Numbered from the stretch's first letter, positions 34,882 to 43,541 are shown. The stretch is DNA of 64,000 nt from SIG299 sp051880375 (GCA_051880375.1 JBJENV010000026.1:1-64000), one strand, 5' to 3'. Notes: a model not told the origin generated them from the letters alone. Numbers and translations: made by a program.

Positions 34882-36633
34882 TTAGATTTCATGTATCTTT
34901 CTCTTTACATAGGTGGTATGTAAAATTTCATGTGCCTTGTGGCTGCCAGGCTCACCAAGATAGGTTGCGTACAGCTCCTTCACATCCGGATTCTCGTGTG
35001 AGAAACGGAGGGTGTTCTGCTCATCCAGAGAGTAGAGTGCCTTTGCACGCTCTGCACGGATGTCGGTGAAGTTACGAACCATTGCAGGAACCTGAGGCTG
35101 TCCGCCGCCGTTGACACAGCCGCCCGGGCATCCCATGATTTCGATGAAGTGGTAGTTTGCTTCGCCGTTCTTTACACGGGTTAAGAGCTCCTTCGCATTC
35201 TTTAAGCCGGAAGCAACGGCAACCTTGACATCCATGCCGGCTACATTGTAGGTAGCTTCTTTGATGCCTTCGGTACCGCGGACCTCGGTAAAGTCAATCG
35301 GAGAACCGTCCTTCTCACCGGTCAGCTTCCAGACTGCGGTACGAAGAGCTGCTTCCATAACACCGCCGGTAGCGCCGAAGATGACTGCGGCACCGGTACC
35401 GGAGCCGAGAGGAGAATCGAATTCTTCTTCCGGAAGGTTTCTGAAATTAATGCCGAGACGGCGAATCAGTCTAGCAAGCTCTCTTGTGGTAATCGAAATA
35501 TCTACGTCAGGAACACCGGCAGCGTTCTGGTCGTCACGGCCGATTTCAAACTTCTTTGCGGTACACGGCATGACACTGACACTGACAATATCCTTCGGAT
35601 CAATTCCCATCTTTTCTGCATAGTAGGTCTTAACAACCGCACCGAACATCTGCTGCGGAGACTTGCAGGACGAAAGGTTTTCCGTCATATCCGGGAAGTA
35701 GTGCTCACAGTACTTAATCCAGCCCGGCGAACAAGAGGTAATGAGCGGTAATACGCCGCCGTTCTGTACGCGGTCCAAGAACTCGTGGGATTCTTCCATA
35801 ATCGTAAGGTCAGCAGAGAAGTTGGTATCAAATACCTTATCAAAGCCGATACGGCGAAGGGCTGCAACCATCTTGCCCTGTACGCTGGTACCCATCGGAT
35901 AGCCGAATTCCTCGCCGAGGGCTGCACGGACTGCCGGAGCGGTCTGTACCACAACGTGCTTGGTCGGGTCTGCAATTGCCTTTAAGATATCGTCGGTGAA
36001 ATCCTTCTCATATAAAGCGCCGGTCGGACAGACAGCGATACACTGTCCGCAGGAAACGCAGCTGGTATCTGCAAGGCCCATGCCGAATGCAGAAGAAATT
36101 TCCGTCTTAAAGCCACGCTCGTTTGCTCCGATGACGCCAACGCCCTGTACCTTCTCGCAGACTGCGATACAGCGGCGGCAGAGGATACACTTGTTGTTAT
36201 CACGAACCATATGTGCAGCAGAGGTGTCCAGTTCGTATTTGTTCTTTTCACCGTCGTAAGCATCCTCGATGTCTACGCCGAGGTCGTTACAAAGCTGCTG
36301 AAGCTCACAGTGTCCGCTGCGCACGCAGGAGAGACACTTTCTTTCATGGTTGGAAAGAATGAGCTGTAATGTCTTTTTACGGGAGTTTAACACCTTTGGA
36401 GTATTCGTAAATACTTCCATGCCCTCGTTGACAGGATATACACAGGAGGCAACAAGGCTTCTGGCACCCTTTACTTCTACAACGCAGATACGGCAGGCGC
36501 CGATTTCGTTAATTTCTTTTAAGAAGCAGAGGGTAGGAATGTCGATACCGGCAAGTCTGGCTGCTTCTAAGATGGTCGCACCCTTTGGTGCGGTCACGGT
36601 CATGCCGTTTATTTTTAAAGTAACTGTATCCAT
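34882..36633 (-). CDS. hndD: [FeFe]-hydrogenase catalytic subunit (HndD/HydA)
   Basis: This is the 583-residue catalytic subunit of a bifurcating/confurcating cytoplasmic hydrogenase that makes H2 from NAD(P)H plus reduced ferredoxin. N-terminal [2Fe-2S] Cys cluster at about 36-64, a His/Cys [4Fe-4S] motif (HERKCLSC...C), two [4Fe-4S] motifs (CILCRRCIAVC and CVSCGQCIAVC), then H-cluster motifs TSCSPGW, MPCTAKKFE and GCPGGCVNGGG. A C-terminal small-subunit domain completes it. All cluster ligands are visible. The start ATG follows AAGGAGGACAAA; the extended N-terminus upstream is in the hndC tail. It is the last gene of a five-gene operon. Confidence 0.95.
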   Translation of the reverse strand: MDTVTLKINGMTVTAPKGATILEAARLAGIDIPTLCFLKEINEIGACRICVVEVKGARSLVASCVYPVNEGMEVFTNTPKVLNSRKKTLQLILSNHERKCLSCVRSGHCELQQLCNDLGVDIEDAYDGEKNKYELDTSAAHMVRDNNKCILCRRCIAVCEKVQGVGVIGANERGFKTEISSAFGMGLADTSCVSCGQCIAVCPTGALYEKDFTDDILKAIADPTKHVVVQTAPAVRAALGEEFGYPMGTSVQGKMVAALRRIGFDKVFDTNFSADLTIMEESHEFLDRVQNGGVLPLITSCSPGWIKYCEHYFPDMTENLSSCKSPQQMFGAVVKTYYAEKMGIDPKDIVSVSVMPCTAKKFEIGRDDQNAAGVPDVDISITTRELARLIRRLGINFRNLPEEEFDSPLGSGTGAAVIFGATGGVMEAALRTAVWKLTGEKDGSPIDFTEVRGTEGIKEATYNVAGMDVKVAVASGLKNAKELLTRVKNGEANYHFIEIMGCPGGCVNGGGQPQVPAMVRNFTDIRAERAKALYSLDEQNTLRFSHENPDVKELYATYLGEPGSHKAHEILHTTYVKRKIHEI

Positions 36634-36643
36634 TTTGTCCTCC

Positions 36644-38434
36644 TTATTTCTTGGAAATTGCACCGAACTTACACTTCTCCATGCAGGCACCGCACTTGAT
36701 ACACTTATCCGGACGAATCACGTGAGGTTCCTTTACGACGCCTTCAATTGCACCGTTTGGACAGGTTCTTGCGCAAAGTGTACATCCACGGCACTTATCC
36801 GGGTCAATGACATAGGAGAGAAGCGCCTTACAAACGCCGGCAGGACATTTCTTGTCAACTACGTGTGCAATGTACTCGTCTCTGAAGTAACGCAGGGTGG
36901 ACAGAACAGGGTTTGGAGCTGTCTGACCGAGACCGCATAAGGAGTTTTCTTTTATGTAATAGCAGAGTTCTTCGAGCTTGTCGATGTCCTCTAAGGTACC
37001 CTGACCCTTGGTGATGCGGTCAAGAATTTCGTACATACGCTTTGTACCGATACGGCACGCTGTACACTTACCGCAGGACTCGTCTACGGTGAACTCAAGG
37101 AAGAACTTTGCAATATCAACCATACAGTTGTCTTCGTCCATGACAATCAGACCGCCGGAGCCCATCATGGAACCGATGGAAATCAGGTTATCGTAGTCAA
37201 TCGGAATATCGAAGTGCTCTGCCGGAATACATCCGCCGGAAGGACCGCCGGTCTGGGCTGCCTTAAACTTCTTGCCGTTCGGGATGCCGCCGCCGATGTC
37301 TTCGACTACTTCGCGGAGTGTGGTACCCATCGGGATTTCTACAAGACCGGTGTTGGTAATCTTGCCGCCGAGAGCGAATACCTTGGTGCCCTTACTTCTT
37401 TCGGTACCCATGGAAGCAAACCACTCGGCACCGTTTAAGATAATCTGCGGAATATTTGCATAGGTTTCTACGTTATTTAATACGGTAGGCTTCTGAAACA
37501 GACCCTTTTCGGCAGGGAACGGAGGACGAGGACGAGGCTCACCACGGTTACCTTCAATAGAAGTCATGAGAGCGGTTTCCTCACCACATACGAATGCACC
37601 TGCGCCAAGACGGAGGTCGATGTCGAAGGAGAAGCCGGTGCCGAAGATGTTGTCACCGAGCAGACCGTATTCTCTTGCCTGACCGATGGCGATACGAAGA
37701 CGTTCTACGGCGATTGGGTATTCGGCGCGGACATAAATGTAACCCTGGCTGGCACCGATGGTGTAGCCGGCGATTGCCATAGCTTCCAGTACAACATGCG
37801 GGTCACCTTCCAGAATGGAACGGTCCATGAATGCACCCGGGTCACCCTCGTCGGCGTTACAGCAGACGTACTTCTGACCGCCCTGCACGAGGTTCTTTGC
37901 TAACTGCCATTTCTTACCGGTTGGGAAACCGCCGCCGCCTCTGCCGCGGAGACCGCTGTCAAGCAGTGTCTTGATGACATCATCCGGTGTCATTTCGGTT
38001 AATACCTTACCGAGAGCTTCGTAGCCGCCGGTACCGATGTACTCATCGATGTTTTCCGGATTGATGACACCGCAGTTACGAAGTGCGATACGATGCTGCT
38101 TCTTATAGAAATCAGTGTCGTTTAACGGCTTTACGCCGGCTTCTGTTACGGTTTCGTTATAGATGTATTTGGTAACCGGGCGGCCCTTTAACAGGTGCTC
38201 GCTTACGATTTCAGGAATGTGCTCCGGCTGTACCATGGAGTAGAAGGTACCTTCCGGATAGATAATCATAATCGGGCCGAGTGCGCAAAGACCGTGGCAG
38301 CCTGTCTGGACAACGGCAACCTCATCGGTCAGACCGCACTTTGCGATTTCTTCCTGCAATAATTTCATAATCTGCTGACTTCCGGAGGAGGTACATCCGG
38401 TTCCGCCGCAAACTAAGACATGGGAACGATACAT
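36644..38434 (-). CDS. hndC: Hydrogenase NADH/FMN-binding subunit (HndC/HydB, NuoF-like)
   Basis: This 596-residue diaphorase subunit takes hydride from NADH onto FMN and splits the electrons. An N-terminal thioredoxin-like [2Fe-2S] domain (CGGTGC and CHGLC) is followed by the NuoF core with the glycine-rich GRGGGGFPTGKKW (FMN/NADH), an SLBB domain, a [4Fe-4S] site (CGKCTACRIG plus a later Cys) and a C-terminal 2[4Fe-4S] ferredoxin (CRGCTLCARTCP and CIKCGACMEKC). The domain order matches HydB/HndC of bifurcating hydrogenases. The ribosome-binding site is AAGGAGG. It lies 10 bp before hndD and 12 bp after hndB. Confidence 0.95.
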   Translation of the reverse strand: MYRSHVLVCGGTGCTSSGSQQIMKLLQEEIAKCGLTDEVAVVQTGCHGLCALGPIMIIYPEGTFYSMVQPEHIPEIVSEHLLKGRPVTKYIYNETVTEAGVKPLNDTDFYKKQHRIALRNCGVINPENIDEYIGTGGYEALGKVLTEMTPDDVIKTLLDSGLRGRGGGGFPTGKKWQLAKNLVQGGQKYVCCNADEGDPGAFMDRSILEGDPHVVLEAMAIAGYTIGASQGYIYVRAEYPIAVERLRIAIGQAREYGLLGDNIFGTGFSFDIDLRLGAGAFVCGEETALMTSIEGNRGEPRPRPPFPAEKGLFQKPTVLNNVETYANIPQIILNGAEWFASMGTERSKGTKVFALGGKITNTGLVEIPMGTTLREVVEDIGGGIPNGKKFKAAQTGGPSGGCIPAEHFDIPIDYDNLISIGSMMGSGGLIVMDEDNCMVDIAKFFLEFTVDESCGKCTACRIGTKRMYEILDRITKGQGTLEDIDKLEELCYYIKENSLCGLGQTAPNPVLSTLRYFRDEYIAHVVDKKCPAGVCKALLSYVIDPDKCRGCTLCARTCPNGAIEGVVKEPHVIRPDKCIKCGACMEKCKFGAISKK

Positions 38435-38446
38435 TTGATTTCCTCC

Positions 38447-38818
38447 TTATTTCATTACGTTCTGAATCGTGTATTCGGTGACAACCTGGCCGCGGATTAA
38501 GTGCTGTTCCACAACCTCCAGAGCCTTTTCCGGTGTCATCTTTACATAGGTAACCTTTTCCTTGCCCGGCTGAAGTACTTCAACAATCGGCTCATACTGG
38601 CAAAGACCGATACATCCGGTCTGAGTTACGGAAACATCGGTTAAATTTTTGGATAATACAGCATCGGAAAGAGCAGTTAATACCGGTCTTGCACCGCTTG
38701 CAATACCGCAGGTTGCCATGCCGACAATGACACGGGTGTGGGCGTCAGCCTCGGAACGCAGGCCAATCTGCCCCTGCATCTTTTCACGAATGGCTCTTAA
38801 TTCTTCAAGAGATTTCAT
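38447..38818 (-). CDS. hndB: Thioredoxin-like [2Fe-2S] ferredoxin subunit (HndB)
   Basis: This 123-residue small electron-transfer subunit binds one [2Fe-2S] cluster in a thioredoxin-like fold (Cys in MATCGIASG, TGCIGLCQYEP). It is found in four-subunit HndABCD-type NAD(P)-reducing hydrogenases. It starts 6 nt after TAGGAGG and lies between the HATPase gene and hndC, clearly in the same operon. Confidence 0.9.
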   Translation of the reverse strand: MKSLEELRAIREKMQGQIGLRSEADAHTRVIVGMATCGIASGARPVLTALSDAVLSKNLTDVSVTQTGCIGLCQYEPIVEVLQPGKEKVTYVKMTPEKALEVVEQHLIRGQVVTEYTIQNVMK

Positions 38819-38835
38819 GCTAATCCTCCTAATTT

Positions 38836-39396
38836 TTAAATATTGCTCTGTCCCTGATTCACTTCGGATTCGTTTTCGGACAGATATTGCTTCAGATATT
38901 CGGAAACCTCCGGGATATCGAACGGAACATCGCCGAGTATTTCACGGACCTCTCTGGTATCCAGCGTAAAGCTTCGGCCGTCATACTCATATGTATAAAG
39001 AAAATCGCAGTCGGGATGCATCAGAATCAGCTGATGTATCGTTGCATTCATGTCGCCGAGCGGCATGCGGTCAATATGGGAAAACCCAAACTCCGCACGC
39101 ACCGTTGTTCCGATGCCGACTGCCGAGGTAATCGAAAAGTTACCGCCGGTGGCCTCCGCCGCCATTTTAAAAAACGGAACGCCGAGCCCGACCTTACGGG
39201 TCGTTCTTGTGGTGAAGAACGGGTCGGTAACCTGTGACACCTGTTCCTTTGTCATGCCGCAGCCGTTGTCAACAATGGTAATGACAAGACGGTCTGCTTT
39301 TGTGTCAACGGAAACGGAAATGGTGACAAGCGATGCCTTTGCTTTGGTGGAATTTTCTGCGATGTCCAGTACGTGGAGGGATAATTCCGTCATCAT
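38836..39396 (-). CDS. Histidine-kinase-like ATPase in the hydrogenase operon
   Basis: This 186-residue soluble protein contains only a HATPase_c fold: N-box ENSTKAKA (about 14-21), G1 DNGCGM (about 42-47) and GLGVPFFKMAAEATGG. There is no dimerisation/His-phosphorylation domain and no sensor. Stand-alone ATPases of this type recur inside [FeFe]-hydrogenase operons, where their role is not established. A regulatory kinase or anti-sigma-like role is possible. The start ATG (one of two adjacent) lies 1-2 nt after the hndA stop, so its translation is coupled. The C-terminal 70 residues are unique to this small group. Confidence 0.85.
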   Translation of the reverse strand: MMTELSLHVLDIAENSTKAKASLVTISVSVDTKADRLVITIVDNGCGMTKEQVSQVTDPFFTTRTTRKVGLGVPFFKMAAEATGGNFSITSAVGIGTTVRAEFGFSHIDRMPLGDMNATIHQLILMHPDCDFLYTYEYDGRSFTLDTREVREILGDVPFDIPEVSEYLKQYLSENESEVNQGQSNI

Positions 39397-39397
39397 A

Positions 39398-39892
39398 TTA
39401 TTCGTACTTTGCTAAGATGCCATCGATATCATCCACGGTCAGTCTGCCGTAAACATCATCGTTTACCGTCATGACAGGTGCAAGACCGCAGGCACCGATA
39501 CAACGGCAGGCATCCAGGGAAAACTTGCCGTCCGGTGTACATTCGCCGCTGACGATACCGAGCTTCTCCATCAGACTGTTGTAAATATCACCGGAACCCT
39601 TAACATAGCAGGCGGTACCGAGGCAGACGGAAATTTTGTATTTTCCCTTTGGATAAAGAGAAAACTGGGAGTAGAAAGTAGAAACCCCGTATACCTTTTC
39701 CAGCGGAATACCAAGCTCGTCGGCAATCATGGTCTGGACTTCAATCGGAAGATAACCGTAAATGTCCTGAGCCTTCTGCATAATCGGCATCAGTGCACCC
39801 TTATCTTCTCTTAACTCCGCAATGACTGCTTTCAGCTGCTCCTCCTGTTCCTTCGTTCCAGCGAACGGAACTGTTTTTTTAAGCGAAGCCAT
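39398..39892 (-). CDS. hndA: Hydrogenase subunit HndA/HydC (NuoE-like [2Fe-2S])
   Basis: This 164-residue NuoE-like subunit has a helical N-terminus (about 15-70; GYLPIEVQTMIADELGI) and a thioredoxin-like [2Fe-2S] domain with four Cys (LGTACYVKGS, then DACRCIGACG). It passes electrons within the HydABC core. First gene of the operon; ribosome-binding site GAAGGAGG. The leader carries tandem hairpins and a Rex-like operator (see those entries). Confidence 0.94.
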   Translation of the reverse strand: MASLKKTVPFAGTKEQEEQLKAVIAELREDKGALMPIMQKAQDIYGYLPIEVQTMIADELGIPLEKVYGVSTFYSQFSLYPKGKYKISVCLGTACYVKGSGDIYNSLMEKLGIVSGECTPDGKFSLDACRCIGACGLAPVMTVNDDVYGRLTVDDIDGILAKYE

Positions 39893-39956
39893 TTAGAAAC
39901 CTCCTTCATCATAGTAAATTATGCCACTAACAATCTAATCTCCGGATGGTGATAAA

Positions 39957-39993
39957 TCTCTCGGGAGAGAGAAAATCTCTCGGGGAGAGAGAT
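39957..39993 (-). promoter_or_regulatory. Two tandem GA/CT hairpins in the hnd operon leader
   Basis: Two adjacent, near-identical perfect hairpins lie in the presumed 5' leader: TCTCTC-4 nt-GAGAGA (39957-39972) and ATCTCTC-5 nt-GAGAGAT (39975-39993). On the transcribed minus strand the loops read UCCC and UCCCC. They sit 65-100 nt before the hndA start. They could be attenuators, RNA-protein binding sites or stabilisers; no known motif was recognised. Confidence 0.6.
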
Positions 39994-40009
39994 TGGAAAG
40001 CACAGCAGT

Positions 40010-40027
40010 TTGTTAAATTAGTAACAA
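40010..40027 (-). promoter_or_regulatory. Rex-type redox operator before the hnd operon
   Basis: TTGTTAAATTAGTAACAA matches the Rex consensus TTGTTAAnnnnTTAACAA at 13 of 14 fixed positions. Rex releases DNA when NADH/NAD+ rises, which would switch on NADH-consuming hydrogen production. It lies 118 bp before hndA and 193 bp before the divergent DRTGG gene. I could not identify a clear -35/-10 for the hnd operon here. Confidence 0.72.
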
Positions 40028-40149
40028 AACATGCAAAAAAAATATTGCTTTGCTGTACAGAAAGATAGAAACAGATAAACGTTTCCTGTCCCCTGCCTGT
40101 AAAACATAGAAATTATAACACAATCCGCATAAAAAATCCATAGAAAAGT

Positions 40150-40178
40150 GTGCAAATTCTACAAAAGTATGCTATGAT
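40150..40178 (+). promoter_or_regulatory. Promoter of the sensory-hydrogenase module
   Basis: Extended -10 TGcTATGAT (TATGAT 40173-40178); the -35 region GTGCAA is poor. It lies 42 bp before the first gene of the plus-strand module. Confidence 0.5.
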
Positions 40179-40219
40179 AATACTATACGTTCTATATATA
40201 ATGTAAAGGGGTGTATTCT

Positions 40220-40582
40220 ATGACGGTCAGAGAGATAAAAGAAACGTTGGGAGCAAGAGTGGCAAGCGGTGAAGAATGGCTGGATAAAGAGGTTCATACT
40301 GCATGCGGTTCGGACATGATGAGTGATGTGCTCGCATTTGTCAAGGACCAGGCTGTTTTGTTAACGGGGCTCTGCAACCCGCAGGTCATCCGGACTGCAG
40401 AAATGATGGACATAGTGTGCATTGTGTTTGTGCGCAGCAAGAAGCCGGATGAAAATATGATTGCACTGGCAAATGAACGTGAAATTCCAATCCTTTGCAC
40501 CGGACACCGCATGTTTTCGGCATGCGGCATGCTATATGAGAAGGGGCTGCGGGGAGGTGCCGATTATGAGCGATACAATTAA
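40220..40582 (+). CDS. DRTGG-domain protein (hydrogenase-associated)
   Basis: This 120-residue single-domain protein of the DRTGG family is a ligand-binding-like fold also found in phosphotransacetylase and HPr-kinase relatives. MTVREIKETLGARVASG at the start and GLCNPQVIRTAEMMDIVCIVFVR-type strands fit the family. Its function is unknown, but such proteins cluster with [FeFe]-hydrogenases in clostridia and Thermotogales. The ATG at 40220 is 8 nt after AAGGGG. It overlaps the downstream ATPase gene by 17 nt. The second DRTGG protein at 42436 is a diverged paralogue. Confidence 0.78.
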   Translation: MTVREIKETLGARVASGEEWLDKEVHTACGSDMMSDVLAFVKDQAVLLTGLCNPQVIRTAEMMDIVCIVFVRSKKPDENMIALANEREIPILCTGHRMFSACGMLYEKGLRGGADYERYN

Positions 40583-40991
40583 GCTTTCCTACCAGATATC
40601 GGGGGACGATTTTACAAGAGCAGGAGAGGCCTCCGGTGATGTAAAGCGCCGTCTTAAGAAAATGGGCAGCAGCCCGGAGGTTGTAAGGAAGGTTGCGATT
40701 GCCATGTATGAGGGCGAAATCAACATGGTCATTCATGCGCATGGCGGCACCATTGATGTGGAAATCTCTCCGGATGACATTCTGATGGTATTAAAGGATG
40801 TAGGACCGGGTATTCCGGATATCGACAAGGCAATGCAGGCGGGCTATTCGACCGCGCCGGATAATGTCCGTGCGCTTGGCTTCGGGGCAGGAATGGGGCT
40901 GCCGAATATGAAGCAGTATTCCGATGAGATGCAGATAGAAACGAAGCTTGGAGAGGGTACGACGGTGACAATGAAGGTATATCAGACCTGA
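40566..40991 (+). CDS. Anti-sigma-factor-like serine kinase/ATPase (RsbW-like)
   Basis: This 141-residue HATPase_c protein of the RsbW/SpoIIAB class has the N-box-like YEGEINMVIHAHGG (about 47-60), G1 DVGPGIPD (about 78-85) and GFGAGMGLPNMKQYSD (about 102-117). Such proteins phosphorylate a partner on Ser or bind a sigma factor. In sensory-hydrogenase clusters they are thought to relay the signal, but the partner is not known; no anti-anti-sigma gene is in the window. The start ATG follows GGGGAGGTGCCGATT inside the DRTGG gene. Confidence 0.8.
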   Translation: MSDTIKLSYQISGDDFTRAGEASGDVKRRLKKMGSSPEVVRKVAIAMYEGEINMVIHAHGGTIDVEISPDDILMVLKDVGPGIPDIDKAMQAGYSTAPDNVRALGFGAGMGLPNMKQYSDEMQIETKLGEGTTVTMKVYQT

Positions 40992-41067
40992 ATACTGTTT
41001 TGGGGAAGGCAGGAATTTTGTATCGGCTACAGAACATTCTGCCTTTGAAAGGAGCAAGGCTGTTACT

Positions 41068-42369
41068 ATGGAGGAAAAGTCTACAAATTCAAAGTTCTTT
41101 ACATCGGTTCACTTAGACAAGGACCTGTGTAAGGGCTGTATCAACTGTATCAAACGCTGTCCGACGCAGGCAATCCGCGTGCGGAACGGGAAAGCGGTCA
41201 TTACGAAGGAATTCTGTATCGACTGCGGGGAATGTATCCGTATCTGCCCGCATCACGCAAAGCTGCCGACGTATGACAAGCTGTCGGTGCTTTCCGATTA
41301 CGAATACACGGTAGCGCTTCCGGCGCCGTCGTTATACGGACAGTTTAATAACTTAGATGACGTAAATATCGTACTGACGGCATTGAAGCGAATGGGCTTT
41401 GACGACGTCTATGAGGTCAGCGGAGCGGCAGAGATTGTGTCGGAGCTGTCCAGAGCCTACATAAAAGAACATCCGGAGCAGTATCCGTTCATCAGCACGG
41501 CATGTCCATCGATTGTGCGGCTGATTCGCGTGCGTTTTCCGAATCTGATTGAACACCTGCTTCCGATTAATCCGCCGGTGGAATTGGCGGCAAAGGAGGC
41601 AAGAAAGCGTGCCATGGAAAAGACCGGGCTTCCGGCAGACAAAATCGGCATTATTTTTCTTTCACCGTGTCCGTCAAAGGTATCGGCAGTCAAATCTCCG
41701 CTCGGTATTGAGAAGAGCGAAATCGATGCCGTCTGCGCCATCAAGGATGTGTATGTTGAGCTGCTTCCGCACATGAAGGAGATTACGGAGCCGGAGGAGC
41801 TTGCGATTTCCGGAAAAATCGGCGTCGGCTGGGGCGTGACCGGCGGAGAGGCAGGCGGTCTGATTAATGACAATTATCTGGCGGCGGACGGTATCGAAAA
41901 CGTCATCCGTATTCTGGAGGATTTGGAGGACCAGAAGTTTTCCTCCAACCTTGAATTTATCGAACTCAATGCCTGCAACGGAGGCTGCGTCGGCGGGGTT
42001 CTGACGGTGGAGAATCCGTATGTGGCAATGGTAAAAATGAAGCATCTGCGCAAATATATGACGGTTGCCTGCAATCATGTAGCGGGTAGCGATAACATGG
42101 AAGACGCTTACTGGACACAGGATGTGGAGTATGAGCCGGTGTTCCGTCTCGGCAGCAACCGCAGGGAGAGTATTGAGCGTATGGCAAGAGTGGAGGAGCT
42201 GTGCAGCCGTTTTCCGGGGCTGGACTGCGGCTCGTGCGGCGCGCCGACCTGTAAGGCACTTGCTGAGGACATCGTGCGCGGAGAGGCAAGAGAACACGAT
42301 TGTATCCATATTTTAAAGGAATACATTCATCGCCTGTCGGGGGAAATGTCCCGTCTGGACGGCGAATAA
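41068..42369 (+). CDS. Putative sensory [FeFe]-hydrogenase (HydS-like)
   Basis: This 433-residue [FeFe]-hydrogenase homologue has two N-terminal [4Fe-4S] motifs (CKGCINCIKRCP and CIDCGECIRICP). The H-cluster domain has altered motifs: L1 TACPSI, L2 SPCPSK, L3 NACNGGCVGG, compared with TSCSPGW/MPCTAKK/GCPGGC in HndD. A C-terminal Cys cluster (CGSCGAPTC plus flanking Cys, about 378-415) could hold another [4Fe-4S]. The L1 and L2 motifs lack the residues usually linked to fast turnover, typical of putative sensory groups C/D. The family context suggests H2 or redox sensing to control the divergent hnd operon. The ribosome-binding site is AAAGGAG. Confidence 0.85.
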   Translation: MEEKSTNSKFFTSVHLDKDLCKGCINCIKRCPTQAIRVRNGKAVITKEFCIDCGECIRICPHHAKLPTYDKLSVLSDYEYTVALPAPSLYGQFNNLDDVNIVLTALKRMGFDDVYEVSGAAEIVSELSRAYIKEHPEQYPFISTACPSIVRLIRVRFPNLIEHLLPINPPVELAAKEARKRAMEKTGLPADKIGIIFLSPCPSKVSAVKSPLGIEKSEIDAVCAIKDVYVELLPHMKEITEPEELAISGKIGVGWGVTGGEAGGLINDNYLAADGIENVIRILEDLEDQKFSSNLEFIELNACNGGCVGGVLTVENPYVAMVKMKHLRKYMTVACNHVAGSDNMEDAYWTQDVEYEPVFRLGSNRRESIERMARVEELCSRFPGLDCGSCGAPTCKALAEDIVRGEAREHDCIHILKEYIHRLSGEMSRLDGE

Positions 42370-42435
42370 TTTGGGAAACACAGAGTAAAACAGAGCGTTG
42401 GGAAACAGGACATCAGAAAGGACGGAACGAATACC

Positions 42436-42771
42436 ATGACGGTAAAAGAGCTGGCGGAAACATGCGGATATCAGGTGATTCATCTGGCAAAGGAGGCAGG
42501 AGAAACCGAGGTAACAAAGGTCTACTGCTGCGATTTGCTCAGCGTGGCAATGTCGAAGGTGCCGGAGGGCGCGGCATGGGTTACGGTAATGAGCAATCTG
42601 AATACACTTGCGGTAGCTTCCCTGACGGAGGCAGCCTGCGTGATTATAGCAGAGGGGGCCGCGATTGATGCGGCTGTGTCGGCAAAGGCAAAGGAGCAGA
42701 ATATTTCGCTTCTCTCTACGGAGCTGCCTGTGTTTGACGCGGCGCTTGCGGTGTATCATGGACTTAAATAA
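42436..42771 (+). CDS. DRTGG-domain protein, second copy
   Basis: This 111-residue DRTGG protein (MTVKELAETCGYQVIH start; WVTVMSNLNTLAVASL core) is a paralogue of the gene at 40220. Its role is unknown. It sits between the sensory hydrogenase and the PHP phosphoesterase and overlaps the latter by 14 nt. The ribosome-binding site is AGAAAGGACGG. Confidence 0.78.
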   Translation: MTVKELAETCGYQVIHLAKEAGETEVTKVYCCDLLSVAMSKVPEGAAWVTVMSNLNTLAVASLTEAACVIIAEGAAIDAAVSAKAKEQNISLLSTELPVFDAALAVYHGLK

Positions 42772-43531
42772 AAACGAAGCACAGATGCAGGGAGGCTGGC
42801 GTCAGGTAACGTATGACCTGCATCTGCATTCCTGTCTTTCTCCGTGCGGAGATGAGGAAATGACTCCGGCAAACATCGTGGGCATGGCGGTCGTGAAAGA
42901 ACTGGATGTCATTGCCCTGACCGACCACAATACCTGCAAAAACTGTCCGGCATTTCTTAACGTGGCGGAAGCCTACGGCATTACGGCACTTCCGGGTATG
43001 GAACTGACGACAAGCGAGGAGGTGCATGTCGTCTGCCTGTTTGAACGGCTGGAGGATGCGATGCGCTTTGATGCGTATGTGTATGAGCATCTGATGGATG
43101 TTCCGAACAATGAAACGATTTTCGGCACACAGATTATCCGGAACGAGGACGATGAAATGCTCGGCAAGGTGGAGAAGCTTCTTATCAACGCGACGGATAT
43201 CGGATTTGATGAAGTGTACGATTTGATGGAGGAGTATCACGGCGTTATGATTCCGGCACATCTCGATAAATCGACGACCTCACTTCTTTCCAATCTCGGC
43301 TTTATTCCGCCGGACAGCCGCTTTCGGGTGGCAGAGCTTGCCGACTTAAAGTCGTTACATAAGCTGCGGGAAGCACACCCGTATCTGAATGACTGCATGA
43401 TACTATCGGATTCCGACGCACATTATCTTCCGGATATCCACGAACCGGTGTATTCCATGCTCGTTCCAGAATTGTCGCGGGCGGGGGTAATAGCGGCACT
43501 GACAACTGCATATACTGATAAAAAAAGATAA
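42758..43531 (+). CDS. PHP-domain metal-dependent phosphoesterase
   Basis: This protein of about 257 residues is of the PHP superfamily (also found in polymerase III and histidinol phosphatase). Metal-binding motifs are DLHLHSCLSPCGDEE (about 20-34), ALTDHN, GMELTTSEEVHV and SDSDAH near the C-terminus. The substrate is unknown, with nucleotides such as pAp or oligoribonucleotides as family options. It closes the conserved DRTGG-ATPase-HydS-DRTGG-PHP module. The ATG at 42758 lies inside the DRTGG gene without a clear ribosome-binding site, so coupling is likely; an ATG at 42785 is the alternative. Confidence 0.82.
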   Translation: MDLNKNEAQMQGGWRQVTYDLHLHSCLSPCGDEEMTPANIVGMAVVKELDVIALTDHNTCKNCPAFLNVAEAYGITALPGMELTTSEEVHVVCLFERLEDAMRFDAYVYEHLMDVPNNETIFGTQIIRNEDDEMLGKVEKLLINATDIGFDEVYDLMEEYHGVMIPAHLDKSTTSLLSNLGFIPPDSRFRVAELADLKSLHKLREAHPYLNDCMILSDSDAHYLPDIHEPVYSMLVPELSRAGVIAALTTAYTDKKR

Positions 43532-43541
43532 GGAAAGCGGT

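Noticed and set aside
39990..40090. -35/-10 promoter for the hnd operon
   Set aside because: Several AT-rich candidates overlap the Rex box but none has an acceptable -10 at proper spacing.
41674..42309. 211-codon minus-strand frame opposite the sensory hydrogenase
   Set aside because: Shadow frame; the plus strand carries the Fe-S motifs.
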